A stretch of DNA of 64,000 nt, from assembly GCA_900469955.1 (NCBI GenBank), contig UBYX01000005.1:1-64000 (forward strand), in the 5' to 3' direction. Within the stretch, counting starts at the first letter, position 1, and each line of letters opens with the position of its first letter. The DNA comes from Hyphomicrobiales bacterium. GTDB lineage: Bacteria > Pseudomonadota > Alphaproteobacteria > Rhizobiales > Rhizobiaceae. The notes under the pieces are model-generated. The model saw only the letters and a list, made by a program, of their open reading frames with translations. It searched no databases and was not told where the DNA came from. A program made the translations under genes and the position numbers. Positions 56,342 to 64,000 of this stretch are shown one piece after another.

Positions 56342-57965
56342 ACTTCTTTCCGTCCGCAATCTGAAGATCGAGGCGACCAGTTATCCGCCCGGCGAACCGC
56401 CCAAGCGCATCACCATCGTCGACGGGGTGTCCTTCGATCTTCAGAAGGGCAAGGTGCTTGGACTGATCGGTGAGTCCGGTGCCGGCAAATCGACCATCGG
56501 CCTCTCTGCCCTCGCCTATGGCCGCGGCGGCGCCGAAATTACCGGCGGCGAGGTTTCGCTCAATGGAACGAACATCCTGGCATTGGGTAAGGCCGGCATC
56601 CGCAAGGTGCGCGGCGCCCATGTCTGTTATGTGGCGCAATCGGCCGCGGCGGCCTTCAACCCGGCACATCGTCTCGGCGATCAGGTGATCGAAGCCTCGG
56701 TCAAGCACGGGCTGATGACCAAGGAGGAAGCCCGCAAGCGAGGCCTCTATCTCTTCCGCGTCCTCGGTCTGCCGAACCCGGAGACCTTTGGAGACCGTTT
56801 TCCGCATCAGGTTTCCGGCGGGCAGCTTCAGCGTGCCATGACGGCCATGGCGCTTTGTCCCAACCCGGAGCTGATCGTTTTCGACGAGCCGACGACAGCG
56901 CTCGACGTGACGACCCAGATAGACGTGCTGGCGGCAATCAAACATGCGATCGAGGAGACGAATACCGCAGCGCTTTACATCACTCATGATCTCGCCGTCG
57001 TCGCCCAGATTTCCGATGACATCATGGTGCTTCGATATGGGAAGACGGTCGAATACGGTTCGGTGCAGCAGATCATTGAAGCGCCGACGCAGGAGTATAC
57101 CCGCGCGCTGGTGAACGTTCGCCAGACGGCGCGGGAAGAGGCGCCCGATCAAAGCCAGGCGCTCCTGAAGGTCGATAACGTCAGCGCCCAATATTCGAAC
57201 GGCTTCAAGGTGCTGCATGGGGTCTCCCTGCATCTCTGCAAGGGTCAGACCCTGGCGATCGTCGGCGAGTCCGGCTCCGGAAAATCGACGCTGGCGCGCG
57301 TCATCACCGGCCTCCTGCCGCCCAGCGACGGCAGCATCACCTTTGAAGGCAAGGCGCTGACGCCTGAACTGAAGAGGAGGCCGCGCGATGAACTTCGCCG
57401 CATCCAGCTCATCTATCAGATGGCCGACACCGCCATGAATCCGCGTCAGACGGTACGCGATATCATCGGCCGGCCCCTGACGTTCTACTATGGGCTGCGC
57501 GGTGCGGCAAAGACGGCGCGCGTCAAAGAACTGCTCGAGCAGATCGAGATGAGCAACGGCTTCATCGACCGTTATCCGGCGGAACTTTCCGGCGGCCAGA
57601 AGCAGCGCGTCGCGATTGCCCGGGCTCTCGCCGCCAAGCCGGAACTCATTCTCTGCGATGAACCGACGTCCGCCCTGGATCCGCTGGTTGCAGAGGGTAT
57701 CCTGAAACTGCTGATGAAGCTGCAAGCCGAATCCCAGCTTTCCTATGTCTTCATCACCCATGACATCGCCATCGTGCGGGCCATCGCCGATTCCGTCGCC
57801 GTCATGCATCGCGGCCGCCTAGTGCGCTTCGGACCGAAATCGCGAGCGCTTTCGCCACCGTTCGATGATTATACCGACCTGCTGCTGAAATCCGTCCCGG
57901 AAATGGAGCTTGGATGGCTCGAGCGAGTTCTCAATACGAGGCGCATGGCGAGCGCCGGAAACTGA
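56334..57965 (+). CDS. ABC transporter ATPase, fused DppD-DppF type
   Basis: A 543-residue protein carrying two complete ATPase domains. First: Walker [10 protein letters not shown] near residue 45, signature [10 protein letters not shown], Walker B LIVFDEP. Second: GESGSGKST near residue 310, [22 protein letters not shown]. One gene replaces the usual separate DppD and DppF. ATG 56334 lies six bases after an alternative GTG at 56328; both follow an AAGGGGGG ribosome site and overlap the DppC-type gene's end. Confidence 0.92.
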   Translation: MPELLSVRNLKIEATSYPPGEPPKRITIVDGVSFDLQKGKVLGLIGESGAGKSTIGLSALAYGRGGAEITGGEVSLNGTNILALGKAGIRKVRGAHVCYVAQSAAAAFNPAHRLGDQVIEASVKHGLMTKEEARKRGLYLFRVLGLPNPETFGDRFPHQVSGGQLQRAMTAMALCPNPELIVFDEPTTALDVTTQIDVLAAIKHAIEETNTAALYITHDLAVVAQISDDIMVLRYGKTVEYGSVQQIIEAPTQEYTRALVNVRQTAREEAPDQSQALLKVDNVSAQYSNGFKVLHGVSLHLCKGQTLAIVGESGSGKSTLARVITGLLPPSDGSITFEGKALTPELKRRPRDELRRIQLIYQMADTAMNPRQTVRDIIGRPLTFYYGLRGAAKTARVKELLEQIEMSNGFIDRYPAELSGGQKQRVAIARALAAKPELILCDEPTSALDPLVAEGILKLLMKLQAESQLSYVFITHDIAIVRAIADSVAVMHRGRLVRFGPKSRALSPPFDDYTDLLLKSVPEMELGWLERVLNTRRMASAGN

Positions 57966-57991
57966 CTGTCTTTTTTGAAAGTGCATGCGAC

Positions 57992-59992
57992 ATGACCGAA
58001 CGCTCTTTCACCGTCATCGAAAACCATTGGATCACGCTGGTGGACGGGACGCGGCTTGCTGCCCGCATCTGGATGCCTGACGGAGCGGAGGCCGACCCGG
58101 TGCCCGCGGTCTTCGAGTTCCTGCCCTACCGCAAGCGCGACGGAACGAGTGCGCGAGATGAATCGACCTACCCGGTCTTCGCCGCAGCAGGGATTGCCGG
58201 TGTACGTGTCGACATCCGCGGCTCAGGCGAGTCGGACGGGATCATCGACGGCGAATATACGGAACTGGAGCTGGCGAACGCCTGCGAACTGATCGCCTGG
58301 ATTGCCGAGCAGCCATGGTCGAACGGCAATGTCGGGATGATGGGCATTTCTTGGGGCGGCTTCAACAGCCTGCAGGTGGGGGCGCTCCGCCCACCGGCCT
58401 TGAAGGCAATTATCTCGATCGCCTCCACTACCGACCGGTATAACGACGACATCCACTACAAGAACGGCTGCCATCTCTCGGCCCAGCTGTCCTGGGCGGC
58501 GACCATGCTTGCCTATCAATCGCGTCCGCCGGATCCGGAACTTGTCGGCGAGCGCTGGCGCGAGATGTGGATGGAGCGTCTGGAGAACGAACCGTTCTTC
58601 ATGGAGGAATGGCTGACGCACCAGCGTCGAGACGACTTCTGGCGGCACGGCTCGATCTTGGAGGACTATTCGGCAATCCAGATCCCGGCGCTGGTGATCG
58701 CGGGTTGGGCAGACGGTTATCGCAATACGCCGCTCTTGGCGGTCGAGGGGCTCGGCGGAAAAGCCAAAGCACTGATCGGGCCCTGGGTGCACAAATATCC
58801 ACATTTCGCCTGGCCAAAACCGCGCGCCGATTTTCTGGGCGAAGCAATCGCCTTCTGGAACCGTTGGCTGCGCGGGGAGGAAAATGGCATCGAGGAGGTG
58901 CCGCAGGTGCGCGCCTATCTTCTCGACGGGCCGAAGCCTGCGCCGCGCCGCGATTCGGATCCAGGGATCTGGATTTCCAAACAGGCCTGGTCGGAACCGG
59001 ACATGCGTTGCTTCTATGTCGATCAGTTCGGCACGCTGCTGGAGGGCATGCCGATCCCGCACCCACCGGCGCATGAAGTGTACCTAAAGTCGCCCCTAGA
59101 CACGGGCACTGCCTCGGGTGAATGGTTCACTCTGAAACCCGATGCCGAACTCGCCGGTGACCAGCGCATCGACGACGCCGGCTCTCTGGTCTTCGAGACC
59201 CTGCCGCTTTCCGAGCCCCAGACCTATCTCGGCCGGCCTGTCCTCACCGTTTCGCTTCGCGCCGACGCGGAACTCGCGAACCTTTGCGCGCGCGTCGTCG
59301 ATATACATCCGGACGGTTCGGCGACGCGCGTCTCCTTCGGAGTCATCAACCTCGCCCATCGCGACGGCAACGCCGAACCGAAGCCGCTGACGCCGGGCGA
59401 GCCGGTGTCGATCCGCCTCGCGCTCGACGCCTGCGGTTACCGCTTCGGAAAGGGACACCGGATCCGGCTGTCGCTATCGACCGCCTACTGGCCGACAGTG
59501 CTGCCGCCTCCGGTGAATCCGGGACTGACCGTCGACACCGCTTCCCTCGGCCTAGCGATGCCCACGCTCGGCGAACATGAACTGTTCGAGATGAAACAGC
59601 CGGACAATCCCGATCCGCTGCCGAAATATATCGCCCATACGCCGCCCGTCACGAGGCGCAGCGTTACCCGCGACCTCTCCGCCAACCGCACCGACTACCT
59701 CGTTCACGAGGATACCGGGCTTGTCGAACATCCGGGCACCGGTCTTTCGACACGGCAGCTCCGAGAGGAGCTCTGGTCCATCTCACCGGATGATCCGCTT
59801 TCCGTGAAAGGCACCGCCATCTGGACCTGCGATATGCAGCGGCCGGGCTGGTCGGTGCGGACAATTTCGATTTCGCGGATTTCCTGCACCGACAAGGACT
59901 GGCTGATCGGCGCCTCCGTCACCGCCTATGAGGGTGAAAAGCAGGTGTTCGAGAAGATATTCGAAAAGGCGATCCCGCGCGATCTCATGTAG
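57992..59992 (+). CDS. CocE/NonD family hydrolase (X-Pro dipeptidyl-peptidase S15 type)
   Basis: A 666-residue alpha/beta-hydrolase. Nucleophile Ser120 in MMGISWGGFNSLQ; the N-terminal TRLAARIWMPD and VRVDIRGSGESDG are typical of the family, and a jelly-roll C-terminal domain (about 370-580) has GHRIRLSLSTAYWP. No signal peptide, so it probably acts on imported substrates, for example proline-containing peptides or esters brought in by the transporter encoded upstream. ATG 57992 chosen because the earlier ATG 57914 lies inside the ATPase gene. 3' end overlaps the ACT gene by 8 bp. Confidence 0.85.
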   Translation: MTERSFTVIENHWITLVDGTRLAARIWMPDGAEADPVPAVFEFLPYRKRDGTSARDESTYPVFAAAGIAGVRVDIRGSGESDGIIDGEYTELELANACELIAWIAEQPWSNGNVGMMGISWGGFNSLQVGALRPPALKAIISIASTTDRYNDDIHYKNGCHLSAQLSWAATMLAYQSRPPDPELVGERWREMWMERLENEPFFMEEWLTHQRRDDFWRHGSILEDYSAIQIPALVIAGWADGYRNTPLLAVEGLGGKAKALIGPWVHKYPHFAWPKPRADFLGEAIAFWNRWLRGEENGIEEVPQVRAYLLDGPKPAPRRDSDPGIWISKQAWSEPDMRCFYVDQFGTLLEGMPIPHPPAHEVYLKSPLDTGTASGEWFTLKPDAELAGDQRIDDAGSLVFETLPLSEPQTYLGRPVLTVSLRADAELANLCARVVDIHPDGSATRVSFGVINLAHRDGNAEPKPLTPGEPVSIRLALDACGYRFGKGHRIRLSLSTAYWPTVLPPPVNPGLTVDTASLGLAMPTLGEHELFEMKQPDNPDPLPKYIAHTPPVTRRSVTRDLSANRTDYLVHEDTGLVEHPGTGLSTRQLREELWSISPDDPLSVKGTAIWTCDMQRPGWSVRTISISRISCTDKDWLIGASVTAYEGEKQVFEKIFEKAIPRDLM

Positions 59993-60392
59993 AGGCTGTC
60001 GAAAGCGCCTTGAGCGCGGCAACAGAGCGTTCCGCGTCCGCAACGGGAACAAAGATATGGTCGTGGTAATAGGCAGCGACTACGTTCGCGCTGATGCCTT
60101 CTTTGGTCAGCGCGCTGGCCATCGCGGCGGTCATGCCGACGGCTTCCAGCGACGAATGCACCGTCATGGCAATGCAGCGGAGCGGCGCACTCGCCGCCAG
60201 GCCTGCCCGTTCGGCGGCCTCCCTGGGCAGGATCAGTGTCAGACCTTCCGCCTCGAAGAAAAGGCCGATCGGTCTCAACGGCATATAGTTATTCAGCATT
60301 TCTGGCGGCACCGTCGCGTAGACGAATTCTCCATCGACAAGCTTGGGCTCGAGACCCGCCAGCAGGATGGAAAGGTCCATGATGCCGCTCAT
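59985..60392 (-). CDS. ACT-domain protein
   Basis: A 135-residue protein with a two-ACT-like layout: MSGIMDLSILLAGLEPKLVDGEFVYATVP near the start and LRCIAMTVHSSLEAVGMTAAMASALTKEGIS later, resembling the regulatory end of aspartate kinases without any catalytic part. Likely binds an amino acid. It is coupled to the hydrolase gene before it by an ATGA overlap at 60389-60392. Confidence 0.8.
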   Translation of the reverse strand: MSGIMDLSILLAGLEPKLVDGEFVYATVPPEMLNNYMPLRPIGLFFEAEGLTLILPREAAERAGLAASAPLRCIAMTVHSSLEAVGMTAAMASALTKEGISANVVAAYYHDHIFVPVADAERSVAALKALSTAST

Positions 60393-61321
60393 TGCAGGTT
60401 CTCCGCCAATCGCCCGACCGCTTCACATAGCGCTTGGAAACCTTCGCGGGCGCCATGGCTCGTGTGCCGGGCCCGCAGCCAGGCATGCACCATCTGTGGT
60501 TCTTCGCGCAGGCTGACCTCGACCCCAGCCTGCTTCAGCCGTTCGGCGTAAAGATGTCCGTCGTCGCGGAGCGGATCGAAATGCGCCACCGTGATGTAAG
60601 CGGGTGGCAAACCAGCCAGATCATAAGCCAGCAGCGGATGAGCCACCGGCTCGTCCCCCGGCGCTTTCAGGATCGCCCGGTAATAGGCGACGTCGGCCGT
60701 CGCCAGTCCCGGCGCCTGCGCCATGTCCACGTAGGAACCGGAGACCAGATCTCCCCCGAGGCTGGGGTAGATCAGCACCTGACCGATAACGCCGGAAAAT
60801 CCCTCGTCCCGCGCCCGCAAAGCCAAGCCCGCCGCCAGATTGCCGCCAGCGCTGTCGCCGATCAGGACGATCCTGTTTCCCTGTCCCAGAAGCTGCTTCA
60901 ACACGCCGAAGCAATCATCCGTCTGGGCCGGCCAGACATGTTCCGGCGCCAGCCGGTAATCCACCGAAACCAGTTCCGCGCCGGCATGATCTGCAATCTC
61001 CGCACAGATCGCATGATGGCTATCGAGCGACCCCACCACAAAGCCGCCGCCGTGCAGGTAGAGCAATACGGTTTCTGTGCGTATTGTCACCGGCCGATAA
61101 CGGCGGACGGGCACGAACAGCATCTGGTCCTGAAAGGTGAGGCCATGCGGCAGGGGGCGATCGAAACGGGCGCAAAGTGCATCATACCAGGCCCGCTGCT
61201 GCCCGATCGAAGCATTGACGGCATCCGGCGGATAGAAGCTGTCGCATACCCTCAGGAACTCCAGGATCTCCGGCTCTTTCGGGTAGGGGCCGGTCTCGGA
61301 AGAGGCGGTGTCCATCGTCAT
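60389..61321 (-). CDS. Alpha/beta hydrolase, hormone-sensitive-lipase family
   Basis: A 310-residue esterase-like enzyme: oxyanion motif LHGGGF at residues 90-94, DYRLAPEHVWPA, nucleophile Ser157 in GDSAGG, then acid/base in AHFDPLRDD and VHAWLRARH. Start ATG 61321 (MTMDTASS) follows AAGG; the frame is open to 61393. Divergent from kynureninase (168-bp gap) and co-transcribed with the ACT protein. It could be a carboxylesterase or an arylformamidase-like enzyme; sequence alone does not decide. Confidence 0.82.
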   Translation of the reverse strand: MTMDTASSETGPYPKEPEILEFLRVCDSFYPPDAVNASIGQQRAWYDALCARFDRPLPHGLTFQDQMLFVPVRRYRPVTIRTETVLLYLHGGGFVVGSLDSHHAICAEIADHAGAELVSVDYRLAPEHVWPAQTDDCFGVLKQLLGQGNRIVLIGDSAGGNLAAGLALRARDEGFSGVIGQVLIYPSLGGDLVSGSYVDMAQAPGLATADVAYYRAILKAPGDEPVAHPLLAYDLAGLPPAYITVAHFDPLRDDGHLYAERLKQAGVEVSLREEPQMVHAWLRARHTSHGAREGFQALCEAVGRLAENLQ

Positions 61322-61489
61322 CAACCTTCGAAGGGGCGGGATCTGAAGGTTAGAGCGGCGGCAGGCGGTCCACAAGGCCGGAATGCGCGCCAAACGGCGA
61401 ACGACGGCACGAATCCATCTTGCATGACCGGCACCAGCTTCTAGTCTGCCCTCCGTGTTGCCATTGTCTCTAACTGCAAGGTGCTTTTC

Positions 61490-62683
61490 GTGACGGATTT
61501 TTCAAAGACCCGCTCGTTCTTCTATCTGCCGGAGGGAGTGATTTACCTGGACGGCAATTCGCTGGGCCCGCTGCCACTGTCTGCCAGGGAACGCGTCGAC
61601 AGGCTGATGGCGGAGGAGTGGGGCCAACTCCTCATCAAGGGCTGGAACAAGGCAGGCTGGATGACGATGCCGCGCCGGATCGGCGATCGCGTCGGCAACC
61701 TGATTGGTGCCGCGCCCGGCACGGTCGTCATGGGCGATACTCTCTCGATCAAGGTCTATCAGGCGCTCGCCTCCGCTCTGGAACTGGTGCCGGAACGCAA
61801 GGTAATCCTCTCCGACAGCGGTAACTTCCCCTCTGATCTTTACATGGCTCAAGGGCTTCTCGGCTCGCTCGGCAAGGGGCACAGCCTGAAGATCGTCGAA
61901 CCCGAAGAGGTGGAAGCCGCCATCGACGAGAGGGTCGCCGTAGTGATGCTGACCGAAGTGGACTATCGTACCGGTCGGCTGCACGACATGAAAGCGCTGA
62001 CGAAGAAGGCCCACTCCGCCGGTGCCGTCACTCTCTGGGATCTCGCCCATTCCGCAGGCGCCCTGCCGGTGGATCTGGCTGGAGCCGAAGCGGACTTCGC
62101 TGTCGGCTGTACCTACAAATATCTGAACGGCGGCCCGGGCGCTCCGGCTTTCATCTACGTGGCGCCGCACCTTAGGGACCAGGTAAGGCCGGCGCTTTCC
62201 GGCTGGCTCGGGCATGAACAACCCTTCGCTTTCGATCTCGGCTACCGGCCGGGCGGCGGGATCGACCGGATGCGTGTCGGCACACCACCGATCCTCGGCC
62301 TCGCCGCCCTCGATGCGGCGCTCGATGCCTGGGACGGTGTCGATATTCAGGAGGTGCGCAAGCAATCGATCAGGCTATGCGACCTGTTCGTGACGGAGGT
62401 CGAACGGCGGTGCCCCATGCTGGAACTCGGCTCGCCGCGCGACGGCCGGAAGCGCGGCAGCCAGATCTCCTTCCTTCATCCGGAAGGCTACGCCATCATG
62501 CAGGCCTTGATTTCCCGCGGGGTCATCGGCGATTTCCGGGCTCCGAACGCAATCCGCTTCGGCTTTACGCCTCTTTACATCGCTGAGGCGGACGTTCTGA
62601 AGGCAGTCGACGTCCTGGACGACATCATGGCCAACCGTCTTTGGGATACCGCGGAATACAAGCAGCGGGCGTTGGTGACCTGA
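61490..62683 (+). CDS. kynU: Kynureninase
   Basis: PLP enzyme cleaving kynurenine to anthranilate and alanine in tryptophan breakdown. It has 397 residues: IYLDGNSLGPLP near residue 20, LWDLAHSAGALPVDL near residue 183, and the PLP lysine at residue 210 in CTYKYLNGGPGAPAF. GTG 61490 follows AAGG at good spacing; GTG 61481 is a second option. No kynA or kynB is next to it, unlike classic kyn operons. Confidence 0.93.
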   Translation: MTDFSKTRSFFYLPEGVIYLDGNSLGPLPLSARERVDRLMAEEWGQLLIKGWNKAGWMTMPRRIGDRVGNLIGAAPGTVVMGDTLSIKVYQALASALELVPERKVILSDSGNFPSDLYMAQGLLGSLGKGHSLKIVEPEEVEAAIDERVAVVMLTEVDYRTGRLHDMKALTKKAHSAGAVTLWDLAHSAGALPVDLAGAEADFAVGCTYKYLNGGPGAPAFIYVAPHLRDQVRPALSGWLGHEQPFAFDLGYRPGGGIDRMRVGTPPILGLAALDAALDAWDGVDIQEVRKQSIRLCDLFVTEVERRCPMLELGSPRDGRKRGSQISFLHPEGYAIMQALISRGVIGDFRAPNAIRFGFTPLYIAEADVLKAVDVLDDIMANRLWDTAEYKQRALVT

Positions 62684-62739
62684 GCAACTCTGGTGAGGTT
62701 GAGGGTCCAACCGAAAACCAATCAATCAAGGGGTTCGGC

Positions 62740-62780
62740 CATGGAGATTGTTTACAAAGAAACAATCTCCATGTAAACAA
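62740..62780. promoter_or_regulatory. Overlapping inverted repeats before the binding-protein gene
   Basis: A perfect 14-bp repeat, CATGGAGATTGTTT / AAACAATCTCCATG (62740-62753 and 62760-62773), encloses six bases. A second perfect pair, TTGTTTAC / GTAAACAA (62748-62755 and 62773-62780), uses part of the same bases. The two hairpins cannot form fully at once. Lies 47 bp before the next gene. Operator, attenuator or processing site are all possible. Confidence 0.6.
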
Positions 62781-62826
62781 ACAGACGGGCGGGAGGAGAT
62801 CGCCCACTTTGTCCTGGGAGGATTTT

Positions 62827-63984
62827 ATGAAAAACCGGTTTTTTGCTGGGATAGCGGCGATTGCCGTCATGTCCCTTCCTGTATTCGCGAACCCCGCGCT
62901 GGCCGACATTACCATCGGTGTCACGATACCGACCACCGGCCCCGGCGCCGCGCTCGGCATTCCGCTGAAAAACTCGATAGAACTCTGGCCCAAGGAGATC
63001 GCCGGCGAAAAGCTCAAGGTGATCTTGCTTGACGATGCCGGCGATCCCTCGATCGCTACGACCAACGCCCGCCGGTTTGCCAACGACGACAAGGTCGACG
63101 TAATGATGGGTTCGGCGCTGACGCCGGCTGCGATCGGTGCCGCCGGCGTTGCCGCTGAAGTCGGCGTGCCGCATTTCGCCATTTCGCCGGTGCCGCCGCC
63201 GGTCGCCAAGGGGAAATGGACCTTCGTTCTGCCGCAGTATTCGAGCGTGCTCGCCAAGCGCATGTTCACACGCATGAAACAGGACGGCGTCAAGCGCGTA
63301 TCCTTCATCGGCTTTGCGGATTCCTACGGCCAGCAATGGGTCGAAGAACTCAAGAACACCGGCAAGGAATACGGGCTGGAGGTCGTGGCCGACGAACGTT
63401 ACGCCCGTGCCGACACTTCGGTTTCCGGCCAGGTTCTGAAAGCGATTGCCGCCAAGCCCGACGCCGTCTTCATCGGCGCTTCCGGCACCGGCGCGGCATT
63501 GCCTCAGATCGGCGTGCGCGAGCGCGGATTCACGGGTCCTGTCTACGTTGTCTCGGGCGCCGTGACGTTCGAGTTCCTGCGCATCGCCGGCAAGGCGGTG
63601 GAGAACACGATCTTCTCTTCCGGACCCATCATGGTCGCGGAAGACCAGCCCGACGACTCGCCGACCAAGGCCGAAGGTCTGGCCTACCTCAAGGCTTATG
63701 AAGGCAAATTCGGCCCCAACAGCCGCACTCAGTTCGGCTCGCATGTCTGGGACGCCATGGTCATTCTCAAGAAGGCCGTGCCGGTCGCGCTGCAGAAGGC
63801 CAAGCCGGGCACCTCGGAGTTTCGTGCGGCGCTGCGCGATGCGATAGAATCGAGCGGTCCCTATAATGCCACCCACGGCGTATTCCAGTTTACACCGCAG
63901 GATCATTATGGCCTCGACCAGCGCGGTGCTGTGCTGTTGACCGCCAAGGACGGCAAGTTCCAGTTGCTGCCGGAAAAGAAGTAA
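62827..63984 (+). CDS. ABC transporter substrate-binding protein, branched-chain amino acid type
   Basis: A 385-residue LivJ-like periplasmic protein with a Sec signal peptide (MKNRFFAGIAAIAVMSLPVFA, cleavage after ALA near residue 27) and ITIGVTIPTTGPGAALGIPLKNSIEL at the mature start. The GAGGA ribosome site precedes ATG 62827. Its permease and ATPase genes, if adjacent, lie beyond the window end 16 bases later. Neighbouring kynU hints at aromatic or aliphatic amino acid uptake. Confidence 0.9.
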   Translation: MKNRFFAGIAAIAVMSLPVFANPALADITIGVTIPTTGPGAALGIPLKNSIELWPKEIAGEKLKVILLDDAGDPSIATTNARRFANDDKVDVMMGSALTPAAIGAAGVAAEVGVPHFAISPVPPPVAKGKWTFVLPQYSSVLAKRMFTRMKQDGVKRVSFIGFADSYGQQWVEELKNTGKEYGLEVVADERYARADTSVSGQVLKAIAAKPDAVFIGASGTGAALPQIGVRERGFTGPVYVVSGAVTFEFLRIAGKAVENTIFSSGPIMVAEDQPDDSPTKAEGLAYLKAYEGKFGPNSRTQFGSHVWDAMVILKKAVPVALQKAKPGTSEFRAALRDAIESSGPYNATHGVFQFTPQDHYGLDQRGAVLLTAKDGKFQLLPEKK

Positions 63985-64000
63985 GCCACCGAACGGCCCA

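Noticed and set aside
56316..57809. Long minus-strand open frame opposite the fused ATPase gene
   Set aside because: The plus strand encodes unmistakable Walker A, signature and Walker B motifs; the antisense product is low-complexity and unlike any family.
62740..62773. Intrinsic terminator for kynU
   Set aside because: The stem is strong but AT-rich, and the bases after it (TAAACAAACAG) are not a T-run on either strand.

Overview
The window reads as a chromosomal segment of an alphaproteobacterium, most likely a member of the Rhizobiaceae (Rhizobium/Agrobacterium relatives). The evidence is GC-rich coding sequence, an aerobic (cob-type) vitamin B12 pathway, rhizobial-style GC-rich palindromic repeats between genes, and family-level resemblance of most proteins. 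I see no tRNA or rRNA gene, transposase, integrase, phage gene or CRISPR array. Nearly all the DNA is coding, and neighbouring genes often overlap by 1-4 bases (ATGA, TGATG or GTGA junctions).

Layout. 1-7.9 kb: a purC-type SAICAR synthase, then a TetR regulator and a three-gene RND efflux system (adaptor, pump, outer-membrane channel), closed by a strong terminator. 8.0-10.8 kb: elongation factor P divergent from epmA-epmB, the enzymes that make and attach beta-lysine to EF-P. 10.8-11.5 kb: a repeat-rich non-coding stretch. 11.5-13.6 kb: thiC behind a TPP riboswitch. 13.8-22.5 kb: an unusual cluster built around an aminoacyl-tRNA-synthetase-like amino acid:[carrier protein] ligase, with its carrier protein, a non-canonical acyl-CoA dehydrogenase, a DUF1839 protein, a GH2 glycosidase and, on the other strand, a double alpha/beta-hydrolase and a secreted GH5 enzyme. 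The biological product of such clusters is, to my knowledge, unknown. 22.8-26.4 kb: purU and an 881-residue three-domain protein (kinase-like, M23-like, class-III-aminotransferase-like) in which every domain seems to have lost its catalytic residues.

26.7-32.3 kb: small proteins, a stand-alone Lrp ligand-sensing domain, a LysR regulator, and a probable lysine/pipecolate catabolic pair (amaA-like oxidase, ALDH7 dehydrogenase) followed by a P1-family peptidase. 32.3-52.5 kb: a large cobalamin supercluster (cobC, D, Q, O, cbtA, cbtB, DUF1636, cobW, N, G, H, I, J, K, L, E, M, cbiD, cobA, B). Two cobalamin riboswitches fire outward from its centre, one controlling cobalt uptake plus cobO-cobQ, the other the DUF1636-cobW-cobN-G-H-I-J operon. 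cbiD is present and cobF is not, so the route looks hybrid. cobS, cobT, cobU/P, cobV and bluB are not in the window.

52.8-64.0 kb: a peptide-type ABC importer (Tat-exported binding protein, two permeases, one fused double ATPase) with a CocE-type hydrolase, an ACT-domain protein, an HSL-type alpha/beta hydrolase, an orphan kynureninase and a branched-chain-amino-acid-type binding protein. The last is preceded by two overlapping, mutually exclusive inverted repeats. This end looks like a peptide and aromatic amino acid scavenging region.

The best candidates for something undescribed are the amino acid:carrier protein ligase cluster (13775-22529) and the triple pseudoenzyme (23798-26443). All assignments come from reading the sequence and family knowledge; no database search was run.
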